DNA of 57,004 nt from JAWXBM01 sp034440115 (GTDB lineage Bacteria; Pseudomonadota; Gammaproteobacteria; Xanthomonadales; SZUA-36). Positions 1 through 8,485 of the stretch are shown piece by piece (the stretch's first letter is position 1; each line of letters opens with the position of its first letter). The stretch is taken from NCBI GenBank assembly GCA_034440115.1, contig JAWXBM010000012.1:1-57004 (forward strand). The letters run 5' to 3'. The translations under genes and the position numbers were made by a program. The notes below the pieces were generated by a model that was not told the origin of the DNA, did not search any database, and saw nothing but the letters and a program-made list of their open reading frames with translations.

Positions 1-395
1 CTGGCCAGTTCGCTGGCCCACTTGCTGTTGCGCGAGGCCCCATCCCAGGCGCCACAACTGATAACCAGTAACACATCCGGATCCTGGCGCTCGGCAAAGT
101 TCACAAAATATTTGCTGCCATCGATACCGGGTTTACCCGTGGGAATTCGCAAATCGATGACTTTACGACTGGCAAACAAGGATTGTTCCATGCCTGCTGC
201 TTCCAGCTCCTGCCAATCGAAAGACTTGTCCACCTGGAAAATCTGTCTTTCCTCAAAACCCTGTTCACGGGCAGCGTGAATGATCTGATCGCGACATTCC
301 TGCACCAACAGCGGCTCAGCGCCCGCCAACAGATACGCAGGTTCAAGACGCCTGGCAAGGCTGGGGGACAGACTGTCAGGGCGGATGATGCTCAC
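1..395 (-). CDS. holA: DNA polymerase III delta subunit, 5' part only
   Basis: HolA is the clamp-loader subunit that opens the beta sliding clamp during replication. Only the first 131 codons lie in the window; the gene runs off the left edge. From a GTG at 395 the product begins VSIIRPDSLSPSL and continues with AYLLAGAEPLLVQE and later LFASRK, which follow the start of E. coli HolA (MIRLYPEQL, AYLLLGNDPLLLQE, LFASRQ) at matching positions. That agreement fixes the GTG start, although the upstream sequence has no strong Shine-Dalgarno. The start is 16 nt after the lptE stop. The order leuS-lptE-holA is the usual gammaproteobacterial operon. Identification is by recalled similarity and is firm. 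Confidence 0.9.
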   Translation of the reverse strand, partial: MSIIRPDSLSPSLARRLEPAYLLAGAEPLLVQECRDQIIHAAREQGFEERQIFQVDKSFDWQELEAAGMEQSLFASRKVIDLRIPTGKPGIDGSKYFVNFAERQDPDVLLVISCGAWDGASRNSKWASELA

Positions 396-411
396 AGCAA
401 GGGCCTGGTTG

Positions 412-921
412 TCAGGACTGGCTGCCAACGATTTCCAGCCGCGATAGCAACAGTCGCGACAGGGTATTAGCCAGGTCATCCTTGACGTACTCCTGCTCGC
501 GCGACACGGCCAGTATCTGCTGCTCGTCAAAACTGATTTCGCGACTTTGGCGTATGGTTTGCAGCGGTACGATGTCCTTGCCTTGCATATCGGTAAGCCT
601 GAACTGCACGGTGTGAGTGATTCGGTACTCGCGCACCCGGGCATTGTCACCAATGGAAAGGACTTCTGTGAGCACTTCGTTCTTGGGTATTTCCAGAATA
701 GCGGTAGCGCTGTCCTGGTTGACAATTTTTACTCCAGCTTGCTCCAGGTCTATGCGCACTCTCCTGGCCAATTGACTGTACTCATCACCGATCAGCAGTT
801 GGGTATTTTGCATTTCCAGCGGCAACTGGGCGGTTTCGCGCAACTGGAATCCGCAGGCGGAAAGCAGCAGGCACAGGGTCAGCAAAAAGCCGACGCATAT
901 GATTCTGGTTTTCGCACACAC
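412..921 (-). CDS. lptE: LPS-assembly lipoprotein LptE
   Basis: LptE is the outer-membrane lipoprotein that plugs the LptD barrel and helps insert lipopolysaccharide. I place the start at GTG 921, which gives MCAKTRII, a hydrophobic stretch and the lipobox LLSAC about 23 residues in, a textbook lipoprotein signal. The mature part has the family traits GFQLR near the lipidated Cys and a central SIGDNARVREYRITHTVQF segment. The reading frame stays open upstream to an ATG at 1038. That would add 39 residues ahead of the signal peptide, and they are encoded by a palindrome-containing stretch, so they are probably not translated. The length of 169 aa suits the family. It sits between leuS and holA in the same direction. 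Confidence 0.88.
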   Translation of the reverse strand: MCAKTRIICVGFLLTLCLLLSACGFQLRETAQLPLEMQNTQLLIGDEYSQLARRVRIDLEQAGVKIVNQDSATAILEIPKNEVLTEVLSIGDNARVREYRITHTVQFRLTDMQGKDIVPLQTIRQSREISFDEQQILAVSREQEYVKDDLANTLSRLLLSRLEIVGSQS

Positions 922-929
922 CGGTGGAC

Positions 930-946
930 CCCGGATCAATTCCGGG
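930..946. repeat. CCGGA-type palindrome upstream of lptE
   Basis: CCCGGA (930-935) and TCCGGG (941-946) form a perfect 6-bp stem with a 5-nt loop. The wording around it (CCCGGAATTGATCCGGGG on the minus strand) closely resembles the palindromic intergenic repeats scattered through many proteobacterial genomes. No second copy is visible in this window, so the repeat identity is inferred. Confidence 0.45.
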
Positions 947-1060
947 AGAAGGTGAGCCCGTGCGGCGGGCGAGAAGCTGGCCTGGGCTATGACGAAGTTA
1001 GGGTGCGGGACGACGGGTGTGGTAACGAAGTTGTTCATCTGCTCAGCCTACTACGATCCT

Positions 1061-3682
1061 TTAGCCTACTACTATATTAAGTAAGCGATCAGGCACGAGA
1101 ATGACTTTGCGCACGCTCAGCCCTTCGATATGACGTTGGATATTTTCAATCTGCATGGCCTGCTCCAGTGCAGCTTCCTTGCTGATACCCGGAACAGCGT
1201 CCAGCCTGCCCCTGACTTTCCCATTCACCTGGATCACCAATTCCACCTGCAGTTTTTCGCGAGCACTTTCATCGGCTACTGGCCATTCTGCCGAAAACAG
1301 CGGCGTGGTTTCACCCAAAGCCACCCACAGGTGCTCGCAAACATGCGGAATAATCGGGTTGAGCATGCGCACCACCGCCAGCCACGCTTCCTGTTGCACT
1401 GCCCGGCCCGGCTCGCTGTTGTCGTCAAAGCGTGACAGGTGATTGCACAGCTCCATGATGGCCGCAATGGCGGTATTGAAGGTGTAACGCCGGCTGACAT
1501 CATCCGAAACCTTGGCAATGGCGTCGTGCAGCAGGCGGCGCATTTCTTTCTGCCCATCGTTCAATACAGCCACATCAAGACTCGACGCAGGCCCTTGCTC
1601 GATATGTGCAGTGATCTGCACCCACAGCCGCTTGATAAAGCGGAAGGATCCTTCAACACCCGAATCAGACCATTCCAGCGACTGATCCGGCGGCGAGGCA
1701 AACATGGAAAACAAACGCACGGTATCGGCACCGTATCTGTCGACCAGCCCTTGCGGATCCACGCCGTTGTTCTTGGACTTGGACATTTTCTCAACCGCGC
1801 CGATTCGCACCTCGCTGCCATTACTGCGCAATGTTCCGCCGCTGATCTTGCCGCGCTCATCGCGCTGCAATTCCACCTCGGCCGGATTGATCCAATCAAC
1901 TTGTCCTTCGCCCTTATTCTGGAAAAACGTTTCCGCCACCACCATGCCCTGGCACAGCAGATTGGTGGCCGGTTCGTCGGACTGAACCATGCCCGCATCA
2001 CGCAGCAGCTTGTGGTAGAAGCGGAAATACATCAGATGCAGAATAGCGTGCTCAATACCGCCGATGTACTGGTCTACCGGTAGCCAGTAGTTGGCGCGTT
2101 CATCCAGCATATCGGCGCCGGGGCAGCAATAACGTGCGTAATACCAGGAAGACTCCATAAAGGTATCGAAGGTATCGGTTTCGCGCTCGGCAGCCGCGCC
2201 ACATTCCGGGCAAGTGGTCTTGCGCCACTCGGGATCAGTCTTGATGGGCGATTGCACGCCCATAAACTTGACGTTCTCGGGCAGAATGACGGGCAGTTGA
2301 TCTTCCGGCACCGGCACCGCGCCGCAGAGGTCGCAATAAATAACCGGAATCGGGCAACCCCAATAGCGCTGACGGCTGACGCCCCAATCGCGCAGGCGAT
2401 AGTTAACGGCGCGCTCACCGAGGCCTTGCTCCTCCAGCCAGTTCATGGCTTTTTCCTTGGCCTCGGCAACTTCAAGGCCATTCAACCAATCGCTGTTGAT
2501 GGCCGGACCATCACCGGTATAAGCATCGCCCTCCCAACCTTCCGGTGGCTGCACGGTGCGCAATATCGGCAGATCGTGGCTGATGGCGAAATCCCAGTCA
2601 CGTTTGTCTTGCCCCGGCACCGCCATGATGGCGCCAGTGCCATAAGCCATCAACACGTAATCGGCGATGTACACTGGAACGGGCTTTTGCGCGAATGGAT
2701 TCATTACATAGGCGCCGGTAAACACACCGCGCTTTGCCAGGCTGCCTTCGGTCGCCAGCCGATCGGCTTCAGTAGCGGCTCGCGCATTGGCCACAAATTC
2801 CTTAACTTCTTCCGACTGCGCCGCCGTCACGATAACGTCCACCAGCGGATGCTCTGGCGCCAACACAGTGTAAGTCATACCAAATGCTGTATCCGGCCGG
2901 GTGGTGAATACAGCGATGGCCGAATCACCGGGCTGCGTCTCACCCTGTTCATTACACACCACCATGCGGAATTCAGCACCTTCAGAACGGCCAATCCAGT
3001 TGCGCTGCATGGTCTTGACCGAATCCGGCCAGCCTTCCAACTCATCCAGGCCCTGCAGCAATTCATCAGCATACTTGGTGATACGCAAAAACCACTGTGG
3101 AATGGATTTGCGTTGTACCGGAGCGCCTGAGCGCCAGCCTTTACCATCAACCACCTGCTCATTGGCCAGAACGGTCTGGTCAATCGGATCCCAGTTCACT
3201 TCAGAATCTTTGCGATAGGCCAGGCCCTGGCGCATCAGCCGGGTAAACATCAACTGCTCCCAGCGGTAATATTCCGGGGTGCAGGTGGCAAATTCGCGTG
3301 ACCAGTCGTAAGCAAAGCCCAGCCTTTTCAACTGGGCTTTCATGTGTTCGATATTGGCGTAAGTCCACTTGGCCGGCGCCGTATTGTTCTTAATGGCGGC
3401 ATTTTCTGCCGGCAGACCAAAGGCATCCCAGCCCATCGGCTGCAGCACATTGCGGCCACGCATGCGGTGGTAGCGGCTGATTACATCGCCAATGGTGTAG
3501 TTGCGCACATGCCCCATGTGCAGGTAGCCGGAAGGATAAGGCAACATGGACAGGCAATAATATTTGTCACCGGTTGCATTCTCATCGGCACGGAAAGCAT
3601 CCAGCTCATTCCACTGTTGTTGCACCGACAGCTCGATTTCGGCCGGGTTGTAAAGCGCCGGATTGTAAAATGTTTCTGACAT
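1061..3682 (-). CDS. leuS: leucyl-tRNA synthetase
   Basis: Class I synthetase charging tRNA-Leu in the cytoplasm. The N-terminus MSETFYNPALYNP is followed by the HIGH-type motif in PYPSGYLHMGHVRNYT (about residues 48-63). The CP1 editing domain lies in the middle, paired Cys (CDLC, CPEC) mark the zinc-binding region, and the KMSKS loop is EKMSKSKNNGVDP. The C-terminus ends in the family-typical VNGKVRG and RKVILVPDRLLNIVVG. The length of 873 aa is close to E. coli LeuS (860). An in-frame ATG at 3697 would add five residues (MVNLR); neither start has a clear Shine-Dalgarno, and 3682 is chosen because MSE/MxxxYNP starts are usual. It is first in leuS-lptE-holA and divergent from the 3875 gene. 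Confidence 0.97.
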   Translation of the reverse strand: MSETFYNPALYNPAEIELSVQQQWNELDAFRADENATGDKYYCLSMLPYPSGYLHMGHVRNYTIGDVISRYHRMRGRNVLQPMGWDAFGLPAENAAIKNNTAPAKWTYANIEHMKAQLKRLGFAYDWSREFATCTPEYYRWEQLMFTRLMRQGLAYRKDSEVNWDPIDQTVLANEQVVDGKGWRSGAPVQRKSIPQWFLRITKYADELLQGLDELEGWPDSVKTMQRNWIGRSEGAEFRMVVCNEQGETQPGDSAIAVFTTRPDTAFGMTYTVLAPEHPLVDVIVTAAQSEEVKEFVANARAATEADRLATEGSLAKRGVFTGAYVMNPFAQKPVPVYIADYVLMAYGTGAIMAVPGQDKRDWDFAISHDLPILRTVQPPEGWEGDAYTGDGPAINSDWLNGLEVAEAKEKAMNWLEEQGLGERAVNYRLRDWGVSRQRYWGCPIPVIYCDLCGAVPVPEDQLPVILPENVKFMGVQSPIKTDPEWRKTTCPECGAAAERETDTFDTFMESSWYYARYCCPGADMLDERANYWLPVDQYIGGIEHAILHLMYFRFYHKLLRDAGMVQSDEPATNLLCQGMVVAETFFQNKGEGQVDWINPAEVELQRDERGKISGGTLRSNGSEVRIGAVEKMSKSKNNGVDPQGLVDRYGADTVRLFSMFASPPDQSLEWSDSGVEGSFRFIKRLWVQITAHIEQGPASSLDVAVLNDGQKEMRRLLHDAIAKVSDDVSRRYTFNTAIAAIMELCNHLSRFDDNSEPGRAVQQEAWLAVVRMLNPIIPHVCEHLWVALGETTPLFSAEWPVADESAREKLQVELVIQVNGKVRGRLDAVPGISKEAALEQAMQIENIQRHIEGLSVRKVILVPDRLLNIVVG

Positions 3683-3874
3683 TCGCAGATTCACCATACC
3701 GCCCGGGACTAGCCCTGGGCAGTATTTTTCAGGGTAAAGAATGCGGAAGCTTAACTGCTCCCATGTGTAGAAAAAAGCACCGCTGCAAAATCCGCGCCTG
3801 TCCGAACCAACGAACTGTAGATTGTTGCACCAAATAAGGTAGGCTTATCGCATTAAACCATGCTGGGAAAACCC

Positions 3875-5353
3875 ATGACTGACATTAACCCCATCCTGAT
3901 TGGCAAAGGTGCCGAGAAAAAATTTCTGTTACCAGCTTTCGGCAATCGCCATGGCCTGATCACCGGTGCTACCGGCACGGGTAAAACGGTCACATTGCAG
4001 ATATTGGCCGAGGGTTTTTCCGGTATTGGAGTGCCGGTGTTCCTGGCCGATGTGAAAGGCGATCTGTCCGGGTTGACCCAGCCCATCAGTCCACATCCCA
4101 AGGTCGATGAGCGCATTGCCGCCATCGGCATTGAAAATTTCGCAGCCACCGGTTGGCCGGTGGTGTTCTGGGATGTATTCGGCAAAAGTGGCCACCCGAT
4201 CCGCACCACGATATCCGAAATGGGTCCGCTGCTATTGGCCAACCTGCTGGAATTGAACGACACGCAGGAGGGTGTACTCAACATCGCCTTCCGTGTGGCT
4301 GACGAACAGGGCTTGTTATTGCTGGACCTGAAAGACCTGCGGGCCTTGCTGCACTTTGTCTCTGAAAACGCCAAGGAATTTTCCGCTGAATTCGGCAATG
4401 TCAGCGCTTCTTCTGTTGCCGCCATCCAAAGGCGCTTGTTGGTTCTGGATGAACAGGGTGCGGAAGAGTTCTTCGGCGAACCTGCCTTGCAATTGAGCGA
4501 CCTGCAACGCCGCGACCTGAGCGGACGCGGCATCATCAATGTACTGGCAGCAGACCATTTGATCCATAAGCCTCGACTGTATTCCACCCTGCTATTGTGG
4601 CTGCTCTCGGAGCTGTGGGAAAACCTGCCCGAGCTGGGCGACCCGGAAAAGCCCAGCATGGTGTTCTTCTTTGATGAGGCTCATCTGCTGTTCGATAATG
4701 CGCCGCGTGTACTGTTGGAGAAAATCGAGCAAGTTGTGCGATTGATTCGCTCCAAGGGTGTTGGCGTGTATTTCGTTACGCAAAATCCACTGGATGTTCC
4801 TGACTCGGTACTGGGGCAGTTAGGCAACCGAATACAACATGCGCTACGAGCCTTTACACCGCGTGACCAGAAAGCTGTGCGGGCCGCCGCCACTACTTTC
4901 CGCAGCAATCCAGAGCTGGATGTTGAGGCCGTGATTACTCAAATGGGCGTGGGTGAAGCACTGGTATCCATGCTCGAAGCCAAAGGTGTACCCGCTATTG
5001 TCGATCGCTGCCTGATCCGCCCACCCACCTCGCGAATAGGCCCAATCACCGACGCAGAACGCAGCGAGGTACGTTCACGCAGTCCGGTTGGTGCAAGCTA
5101 CGACAAGACGCTGGATCGTGAATCGGCTTCCGAGGTATTGCTCAAACGCGCCGAGCAAGCAGCCAAGCAGGCAGAAGCCAAGGCTCAAGCCGAGGCTGAG
5201 ACCAGAGAAAAGGCGGAAAAAGCGGCGAGCAAATCCCGCGGCAGCAGCCGCGAGTCACCCACCGAAGCCGCATTCAAAAGCATGCTGCGCAGCATGGGTA
5301 CGTCGCTCGGTCGCGCCATCTCGCGCGGAATACTAGGCGCGATTAAAAAATAA
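3875..5353 (+). CDS. yjgR: HerA/YjgR-type (DUF853) P-loop ATPase
   Basis: 492-aa ATPase of the DUF853/YjgR family, related to HerA DNA-translocating helicases. The cellular role is not established. Walker A is GATGTGKT (about residues 29-36), Walker B with a following Glu is MVFFFDEAHLLF, and a sensor-like ITQNPLDVP follows. An Ala/Glu/Lys-rich coiled segment (EQAAKQAEAKAQAEAE) leads to the family's C-terminal tail ending GRAISRGILGAIKK. The start at 3875 (MTDINPILIGKG) is preferred over the in-frame ATG at 3860, because it aligns with YjgR starts and has GGGAA 8 nt upstream. It is a single gene, divergent from leuS. Confidence 0.88.
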   Translation: MTDINPILIGKGAEKKFLLPAFGNRHGLITGATGTGKTVTLQILAEGFSGIGVPVFLADVKGDLSGLTQPISPHPKVDERIAAIGIENFAATGWPVVFWDVFGKSGHPIRTTISEMGPLLLANLLELNDTQEGVLNIAFRVADEQGLLLLDLKDLRALLHFVSENAKEFSAEFGNVSASSVAAIQRRLLVLDEQGAEEFFGEPALQLSDLQRRDLSGRGIINVLAADHLIHKPRLYSTLLLWLLSELWENLPELGDPEKPSMVFFFDEAHLLFDNAPRVLLEKIEQVVRLIRSKGVGVYFVTQNPLDVPDSVLGQLGNRIQHALRAFTPRDQKAVRAAATTFRSNPELDVEAVITQMGVGEALVSMLEAKGVPAIVDRCLIRPPTSRIGPITDAERSEVRSRSPVGASYDKTLDRESASEVLLKRAEQAAKQAEAKAQAEAETREKAEKAASKSRGSSRESPTEAAFKSMLRSMGTSLGRAISRGILGAIKK

Positions 5354-5911
5354 GCTGGGAGCCTGTCCATTTCTGCCAACGCTTTAGCGCAGCGCTATGC
5401 GTCCGCACGGGACAAAAGTTCAGAAAACGATCGAGTGCGCGATAAATGACGCAATACGGGTCACTCTTCCGTGTTGTTGATGGCATCGCCTGTGAACATT
5501 CGTTCTCGTTTTGCAGCTACGCCAGGCTGCTCCGACGCTCCGGAAGTTGGTCGAATGCTTACTGGTCGATTGCAACGCGAGAAAAATCAAACAATAAGCC
5601 TTTGAAATTGCGTGAATATTTCTCGAACCGGTGAACCCCAGCCGTGAGTAATTTGCGCAAGCCCAGACTTGTCTTGTTGCTTTTTTGCAACAATGACATC
5701 CATTGTTTGGGGAATTACTTGTTGGCATAACGCTGAACAAACTGCTCATTCAGATCAGCCACAGTTTACTTGAACTCGCCCACCGCTCTGGCAGAGTTTT
5801 ATAGTGCTTATTCGTAGGTTTTTCCAGCCAGCAGAAATCGTCGCAAAAGCTCATATCTGCTGGGTTTTAGCCTGATTTCTTTAGATTGTGCAGAGAATTT
5901 TTATTACGCCC
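5354..5911. other. gene-free interval, nothing recognised
   Basis: This is the largest stretch without a convincing gene, forming with the small-RNA candidate a gap of about 700 nt between yjgR and folK. Open frames here are short and give Cys/Ser/Arg-rich translations without family resemblance. A 7-bp inverted repeat TTGTTGC / GCAACAA flanks six T residues (5674-5693) and could be a + strand terminator-like hairpin, but it is 320 nt past the yjgR stop. I see no transposase fragment, no tRNA and no terminal repeats. It could be a decayed gene. Confidence 0.4.
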
Positions 5912-5944
5912 AAAAAAAAACCTCTCCCTTGGAGGGGAGAGGTT
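5912..5944 (-). terminator. intrinsic terminator of the small RNA (or folK)
   Basis: AACCTCTCCC (5919-5928) pairs perfectly with GGGAGAGGTT (5935-5944) over a 6-nt loop, followed on the minus strand by a run of nine T residues (5912-5920). This is the best-formed terminator in the window. It is 113 nt beyond the folK stop. Confidence 0.85.
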
Positions 5945-6016
5945 AGACTTTTGGAGTGATGTACCCGTCTTTCGCGCCCTGCGATCTCGGTGAACGTTGC
6001 AGTTTTACCAAGATTG
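5912..6016 (-). ncRNA. candidate intergenic small RNA
   Basis: A roughly 105-nt transcript is predicted from a sigma70-like promoter and a strong intrinsic terminator on the minus strand, with no coding potential between. The 5' end can fold ACCA-ATCT-TGGT, the middle is unstructured to the eye, and the 3' end is the 10-bp terminator stem with loop CTCCAA. The loop and stem (CTCTCCCCTCC on the RNA) are complementary to Shine-Dalgarno sequences, as in CU-rich regulatory small RNAs. I do not recognise the family (not 6S, tmRNA or Spot 42). It lies downstream of folK in the same direction, so a processed folK 3' UTR is the alternative. Confidence 0.45.
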
Positions 6017-6050
6017 GTGGTAATAATACCACTCTTGGGCAAGAATGCAA
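6017..6050 (-). promoter_or_regulatory. sigma70 promoter with overlapping palindrome
   Basis: On the minus strand TTGCAT (6050-6045) and TATTAT (6028-6023) are separated by 16 nt, a good sigma70 pair (5/6 and 5/6). The perfect inverted repeat GTGGTA-N4-TACCAC (6017-6032) covers the -10 element, so a repressor bound there would block transcription. It drives the candidate small RNA, since folK ends at 6058. Confidence 0.5.
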
Positions 6051-6057
6051 CACCCTT

Positions 6058-6546
6058 TTAATTAATTCTTTGGATTAGTTGTTTTTGTAGTTTTTTCTGC
6101 CACTCCCGGGCACTACCCAAGCCCGGAATTTCGAATTCAGATTCTAGCTCCAGCAATGGAACCAACACAAACGCGCGCTCATGCATTCGAGGATGAGGCA
6201 CGGTGAGTTCCGGGCTGCTGATCTGTTCATCAGCATAAGTCAGCAGATCCAGATCAATCAACCGTGGGCCCCAATGGCCGGTATCGCGCGTACGACCCAG
6301 TTCCAATTCCAGTTGCAGAAGGCTCTGCAACAGTTGTTGGCCTGACAGCGTGGTTGTTATCTCGGCAACTGCATTGGTGAAATCCGGCTGATCGGGGCGG
6401 CCCCAAGCTGCAGTGCAGTACATTGATGACACTCGTAAGACATTGATGGCATTGTTCTGTGCCAGCGCTTCCAGTGCCTGTCGAATGATTCCGAGACCAT
6501 CACCGATATTGCTACCCAGGCCGATAAAACAGTGCTGCCCGGACAT
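6058..6546 (-). CDS. folK: 2-amino-4-hydroxy-6-hydroxymethyldihydropteridine pyrophosphokinase
   Basis: HPPK transfers pyrophosphate from ATP to 6-hydroxymethyl-dihydropterin, the step before dihydropteroate synthase in folate synthesis. The 162-aa product starts FIGLGSNIGD (usual family start) and has the signature GPRLIDLDLL (about residues 92-101) with the two metal-binding Asp. VPHPRMHERAFVLVPL follows, carrying the His/Arg substrate contacts. It starts 3 nt after the pcnB stop, so pcnB-folK form an operon, as in many gammaproteobacteria. Confidence 0.95.
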   Translation of the reverse strand: MSGQHCFIGLGSNIGDGLGIIRQALEALAQNNAINVLRVSSMYCTAAWGRPDQPDFTNAVAEITTTLSGQQLLQSLLQLELELGRTRDTGHWGPRLIDLDLLTYADEQISSPELTVPHPRMHERAFVLVPLLELESEFEIPGLGSAREWQKKLQKQLIQRIN

Positions 6547-6549
6547 GTG

Positions 6550-7905
6550 TCAGTTCTTATTGCTTGGCTTTCTGCGACGGCGCCGCGGCCGGTGGCGACC
6601 ATCGCGTTGTTCAGTGGCGGGCTGGTCCGGGTCGTTGGCAGCTTCTGCCCGGGCTTCATCCAGCGGAAAATCGATTTGCGCCTGCGTCCAGAATTCACTC
6701 AGCTCCTGCAATGTGGGATCTTCAACGGCACGCAACAAAAGGAAGTCGTATCCGGCGCGGAAACGCGGCTCTGCCAATAACTTCTTCCAGCGTTTTCCGC
6801 GAGTGCGGGCCAAACGTGGCTGCATGGACCAGATCAGGCGGGTGACCGCGCTGAATCGCCGGGGTATGGCGGTACGCCGAGACTGCGCCAGGAAAACTTC
6901 TTCAGCCACCACCCCGATGGCGTCATCCTCGGTCATGCCACCCGCTAACAGTTTGGCCGTACGGTCACGGATGGGCTGCCACAGCAATGCGGCAAACAGG
7001 AAAGCTGGCGTTACGGGCCTGTCTTCACGCACGCGCAGATCGGTGTTTTCCAAGGCGCGCAATAACAACGGACCGGCTTCTACCCTGCCATCCTTGCCTT
7101 CGGGCTTTAACGCTGGAAACAGAATGCTGGTCAGTCCGAATTCCTGCAGAGCGTCAAAACTGGCACGGCCATGGCCGGTCAGGAATAACTTGCAAACTTC
7201 TTCAAACAAACGTGCCGGTGGTACGTCCTGCAACAAGCGGGCCATTTTACGGATTGGTGCTTCGGTAGCGGGATCAGGCCGCACGCCCAACTTGGCCACA
7301 AAGCGCGCGGCGCGCAGCAGGCGCACTGGATCTTCCTTGTAACGCTGTTCCGGATCACCAATCAAGCGTAGACGCTTGTCTGCAAGATCCTGGTAACCAT
7401 CAAGATAATCCCTGATCTCGCCGCTGATGGGATCGAGAAACATGGCATTGATGGTGAAGTCACGCCGCACCGCATCTTCTTCAACATCACCCCAGACGTT
7501 GTCTCGCAGGATGCGCCCGTGATCATTCTCATTTTCGCCTGCGGAATCGTGTTGACCCCGAAACGTAGCAACTTCAGTAAGCACACCGCGCAAGCGTACA
7601 TGTGCCAGGCGGAAACGACGGCCAATCAGGCGACAACGCGGAAATACCTGCTGCACCTGTTCCGGCGTGGCGCTGGTGGCCACGTCAAAATCCTTCGGCA
7701 GACTGCCCAATAACAGGTCACGCACGCTACCACCAACAATGTAAGATTCGTAACCCGCCTGTTGCAACTGGCGAACCACTTCAGAGGCATGCGGGCACAG
7801 CTCGGCACTGGCGATGCCGTGTTTGAAAGCGGGAATAATTTTAAGGTTGCTGATAAAAAAGTCCTGACCAGCCAGGCTGGAAATATTATCGCCTCGCAGA
7901 GGCAC
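6550..7905 (-). CDS. pcnB: poly(A) polymerase I
   Basis: PcnB adds 3' poly(A) tails that mark RNA for decay. The nucleotidyltransferase signature is YIVGGSVRDLLLG followed by PKDFDVATSATPEQV (metal-binding Asp pair). CRLIGRRFRLAHV and RRDFTINAMF follow, with EDPVRLLRAARFVAKLG as the family's second conserved block. The tail ends in RPRRRRRKPSNKN, an Arg-rich RNA-binding tail typical of PcnB and absent from CCA-adding enzymes. The length of 451 aa is near E. coli PcnB (465). The start is uncertain: GTG 7905 has no clear Shine-Dalgarno, and E. coli pcnB also uses a non-ATG start. It is cotranscribed with folK. Confidence 0.95.
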   Translation of the reverse strand: MPLRGDNISSLAGQDFFISNLKIIPAFKHGIASAELCPHASEVVRQLQQAGYESYIVGGSVRDLLLGSLPKDFDVATSATPEQVQQVFPRCRLIGRRFRLAHVRLRGVLTEVATFRGQHDSAGENENDHGRILRDNVWGDVEEDAVRRDFTINAMFLDPISGEIRDYLDGYQDLADKRLRLIGDPEQRYKEDPVRLLRAARFVAKLGVRPDPATEAPIRKMARLLQDVPPARLFEEVCKLFLTGHGRASFDALQEFGLTSILFPALKPEGKDGRVEAGPLLLRALENTDLRVREDRPVTPAFLFAALLWQPIRDRTAKLLAGGMTEDDAIGVVAEEVFLAQSRRTAIPRRFSAVTRLIWSMQPRLARTRGKRWKKLLAEPRFRAGYDFLLLRAVEDPTLQELSEFWTQAQIDFPLDEARAEAANDPDQPATEQRDGRHRPRRRRRKPSNKN

Positions 7906-7957
7906 GGGTTGGATGAATGATAACAGCCGATAGCAACGGCCAGTAAATGAACTCTGG

Positions 7958-7987
7958 TTGAATATAAAGCAGTGGCTAGTTTACCAT
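7958..7987 (+). promoter_or_regulatory. putative promoter of tRNA-Glu
   Basis: TTGAAT (7958-7963) and TACCAT (7982-7987) are 18 nt apart, 30 nt before the mature tRNA. The GC-rich run GAGCGCCCGG just after the -10 resembles the stringent-control discriminator of stable-RNA promoters. Confidence 0.4.
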
Positions 7988-8016
7988 GAGCGCCCGGTTA
8001 ATCCGGAATTACACAT

Positions 8017-8091
8017 GCTCCCTTCGTCTAGCGGTAAGGACGCGGCCCTCTCAAGGCTGAAACACGAGTTCGATTCTCGTAGGGAGCGCCA
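8017..8091 (+). tRNA. tRNA-Glu (anticodon CTC)
   Basis: A full cloverleaf is visible. The acceptor stem GCTCCCT (8017-8023) pairs with AGGGAGC (8081-8087), followed by discriminator G and encoded CCA. The anticodon stem CGGCC/GGCTG (one G-T pair) encloses the loop CTCTCAA with anticodon CTC at 8050-8052. The T arm is ACGAG-TTCGATT-CTCGT. The D-arm start TTCGTCTAGCGG is typical of bacterial tRNA-Glu. A single gene between pcnB (divergent) and fdxA; the CTC isoacceptor reads GAG. Confidence 0.96.
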
Positions 8092-8134
8092 ATACTGAAT
8101 CAAAAATGAGCTCTCCGCGAGCCAGGTCGAAATC

Positions 8135-8458
8135 ATGACTTTTGTTGTTACTGAATCTTGCATCAAGTGCAAATACACCGATTGTGTGGAAGTTTGCCCC
8201 GTGGATTGCTTCCACGAAGGGCCGAATTTTCTGGTGATCGACCCGGAAGAATGCATCGACTGCACCCTGTGTGAGCCGGAATGCCCGGTGGAAGCGATTT
8301 ATCCCGAAGATGATCTGCCGGCAGGCCAGGAAGTCTTTATCAAGCTCAATGCTGAGCTGTCACTGCAGTGGCCGGTCATTGCCGTTCTCAAGGAGGCACC
8401 TGCCGGTGCTGCTGACTGGGAAGATGTAAAAGATAAATTGCATTTACTGGAACGCTAG
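8135..8458 (+). CDS. fdxA: 7Fe (3Fe-4S/4Fe-4S) ferredoxin
   Basis: Small cytoplasmic electron carrier of 107 aa. The Azotobacter FdI-type pattern is clear: TESCIKCKYTDCVEVCPVDCF (C-x2-C-x4-C and the later Cys that complete the 3Fe-4S and 4Fe-4S clusters) followed by EECIDCTLCEPECPVEAIYPED. A C-terminal extension of about 45 residues with WPVIAVLKEAP is usual for FdxA. It starts 44 nt after tRNA-Glu and converges on bamC. The redox partner is unknown. Confidence 0.95.
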   Translation: MTFVVTESCIKCKYTDCVEVCPVDCFHEGPNFLVIDPEECIDCTLCEPECPVEAIYPEDDLPAGQEVFIKLNAELSLQWPVIAVLKEAPAGAADWEDVKDKLHLLER

Positions 8459-8485
8459 GCCAACAAGCGAAATTGGTCACCTGGC

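Noticed and set aside
1439..3130. Long open frames antisense to leuS
   Set aside because: They are frame shadows of a high-GC conserved gene; translations show no family pattern and no start context.
5420..5749. Possible decayed transposase between yjgR and folK
   Set aside because: No DDE pattern, no terminal inverted repeats and no target duplication; only short, Cys/Ser-rich frames.
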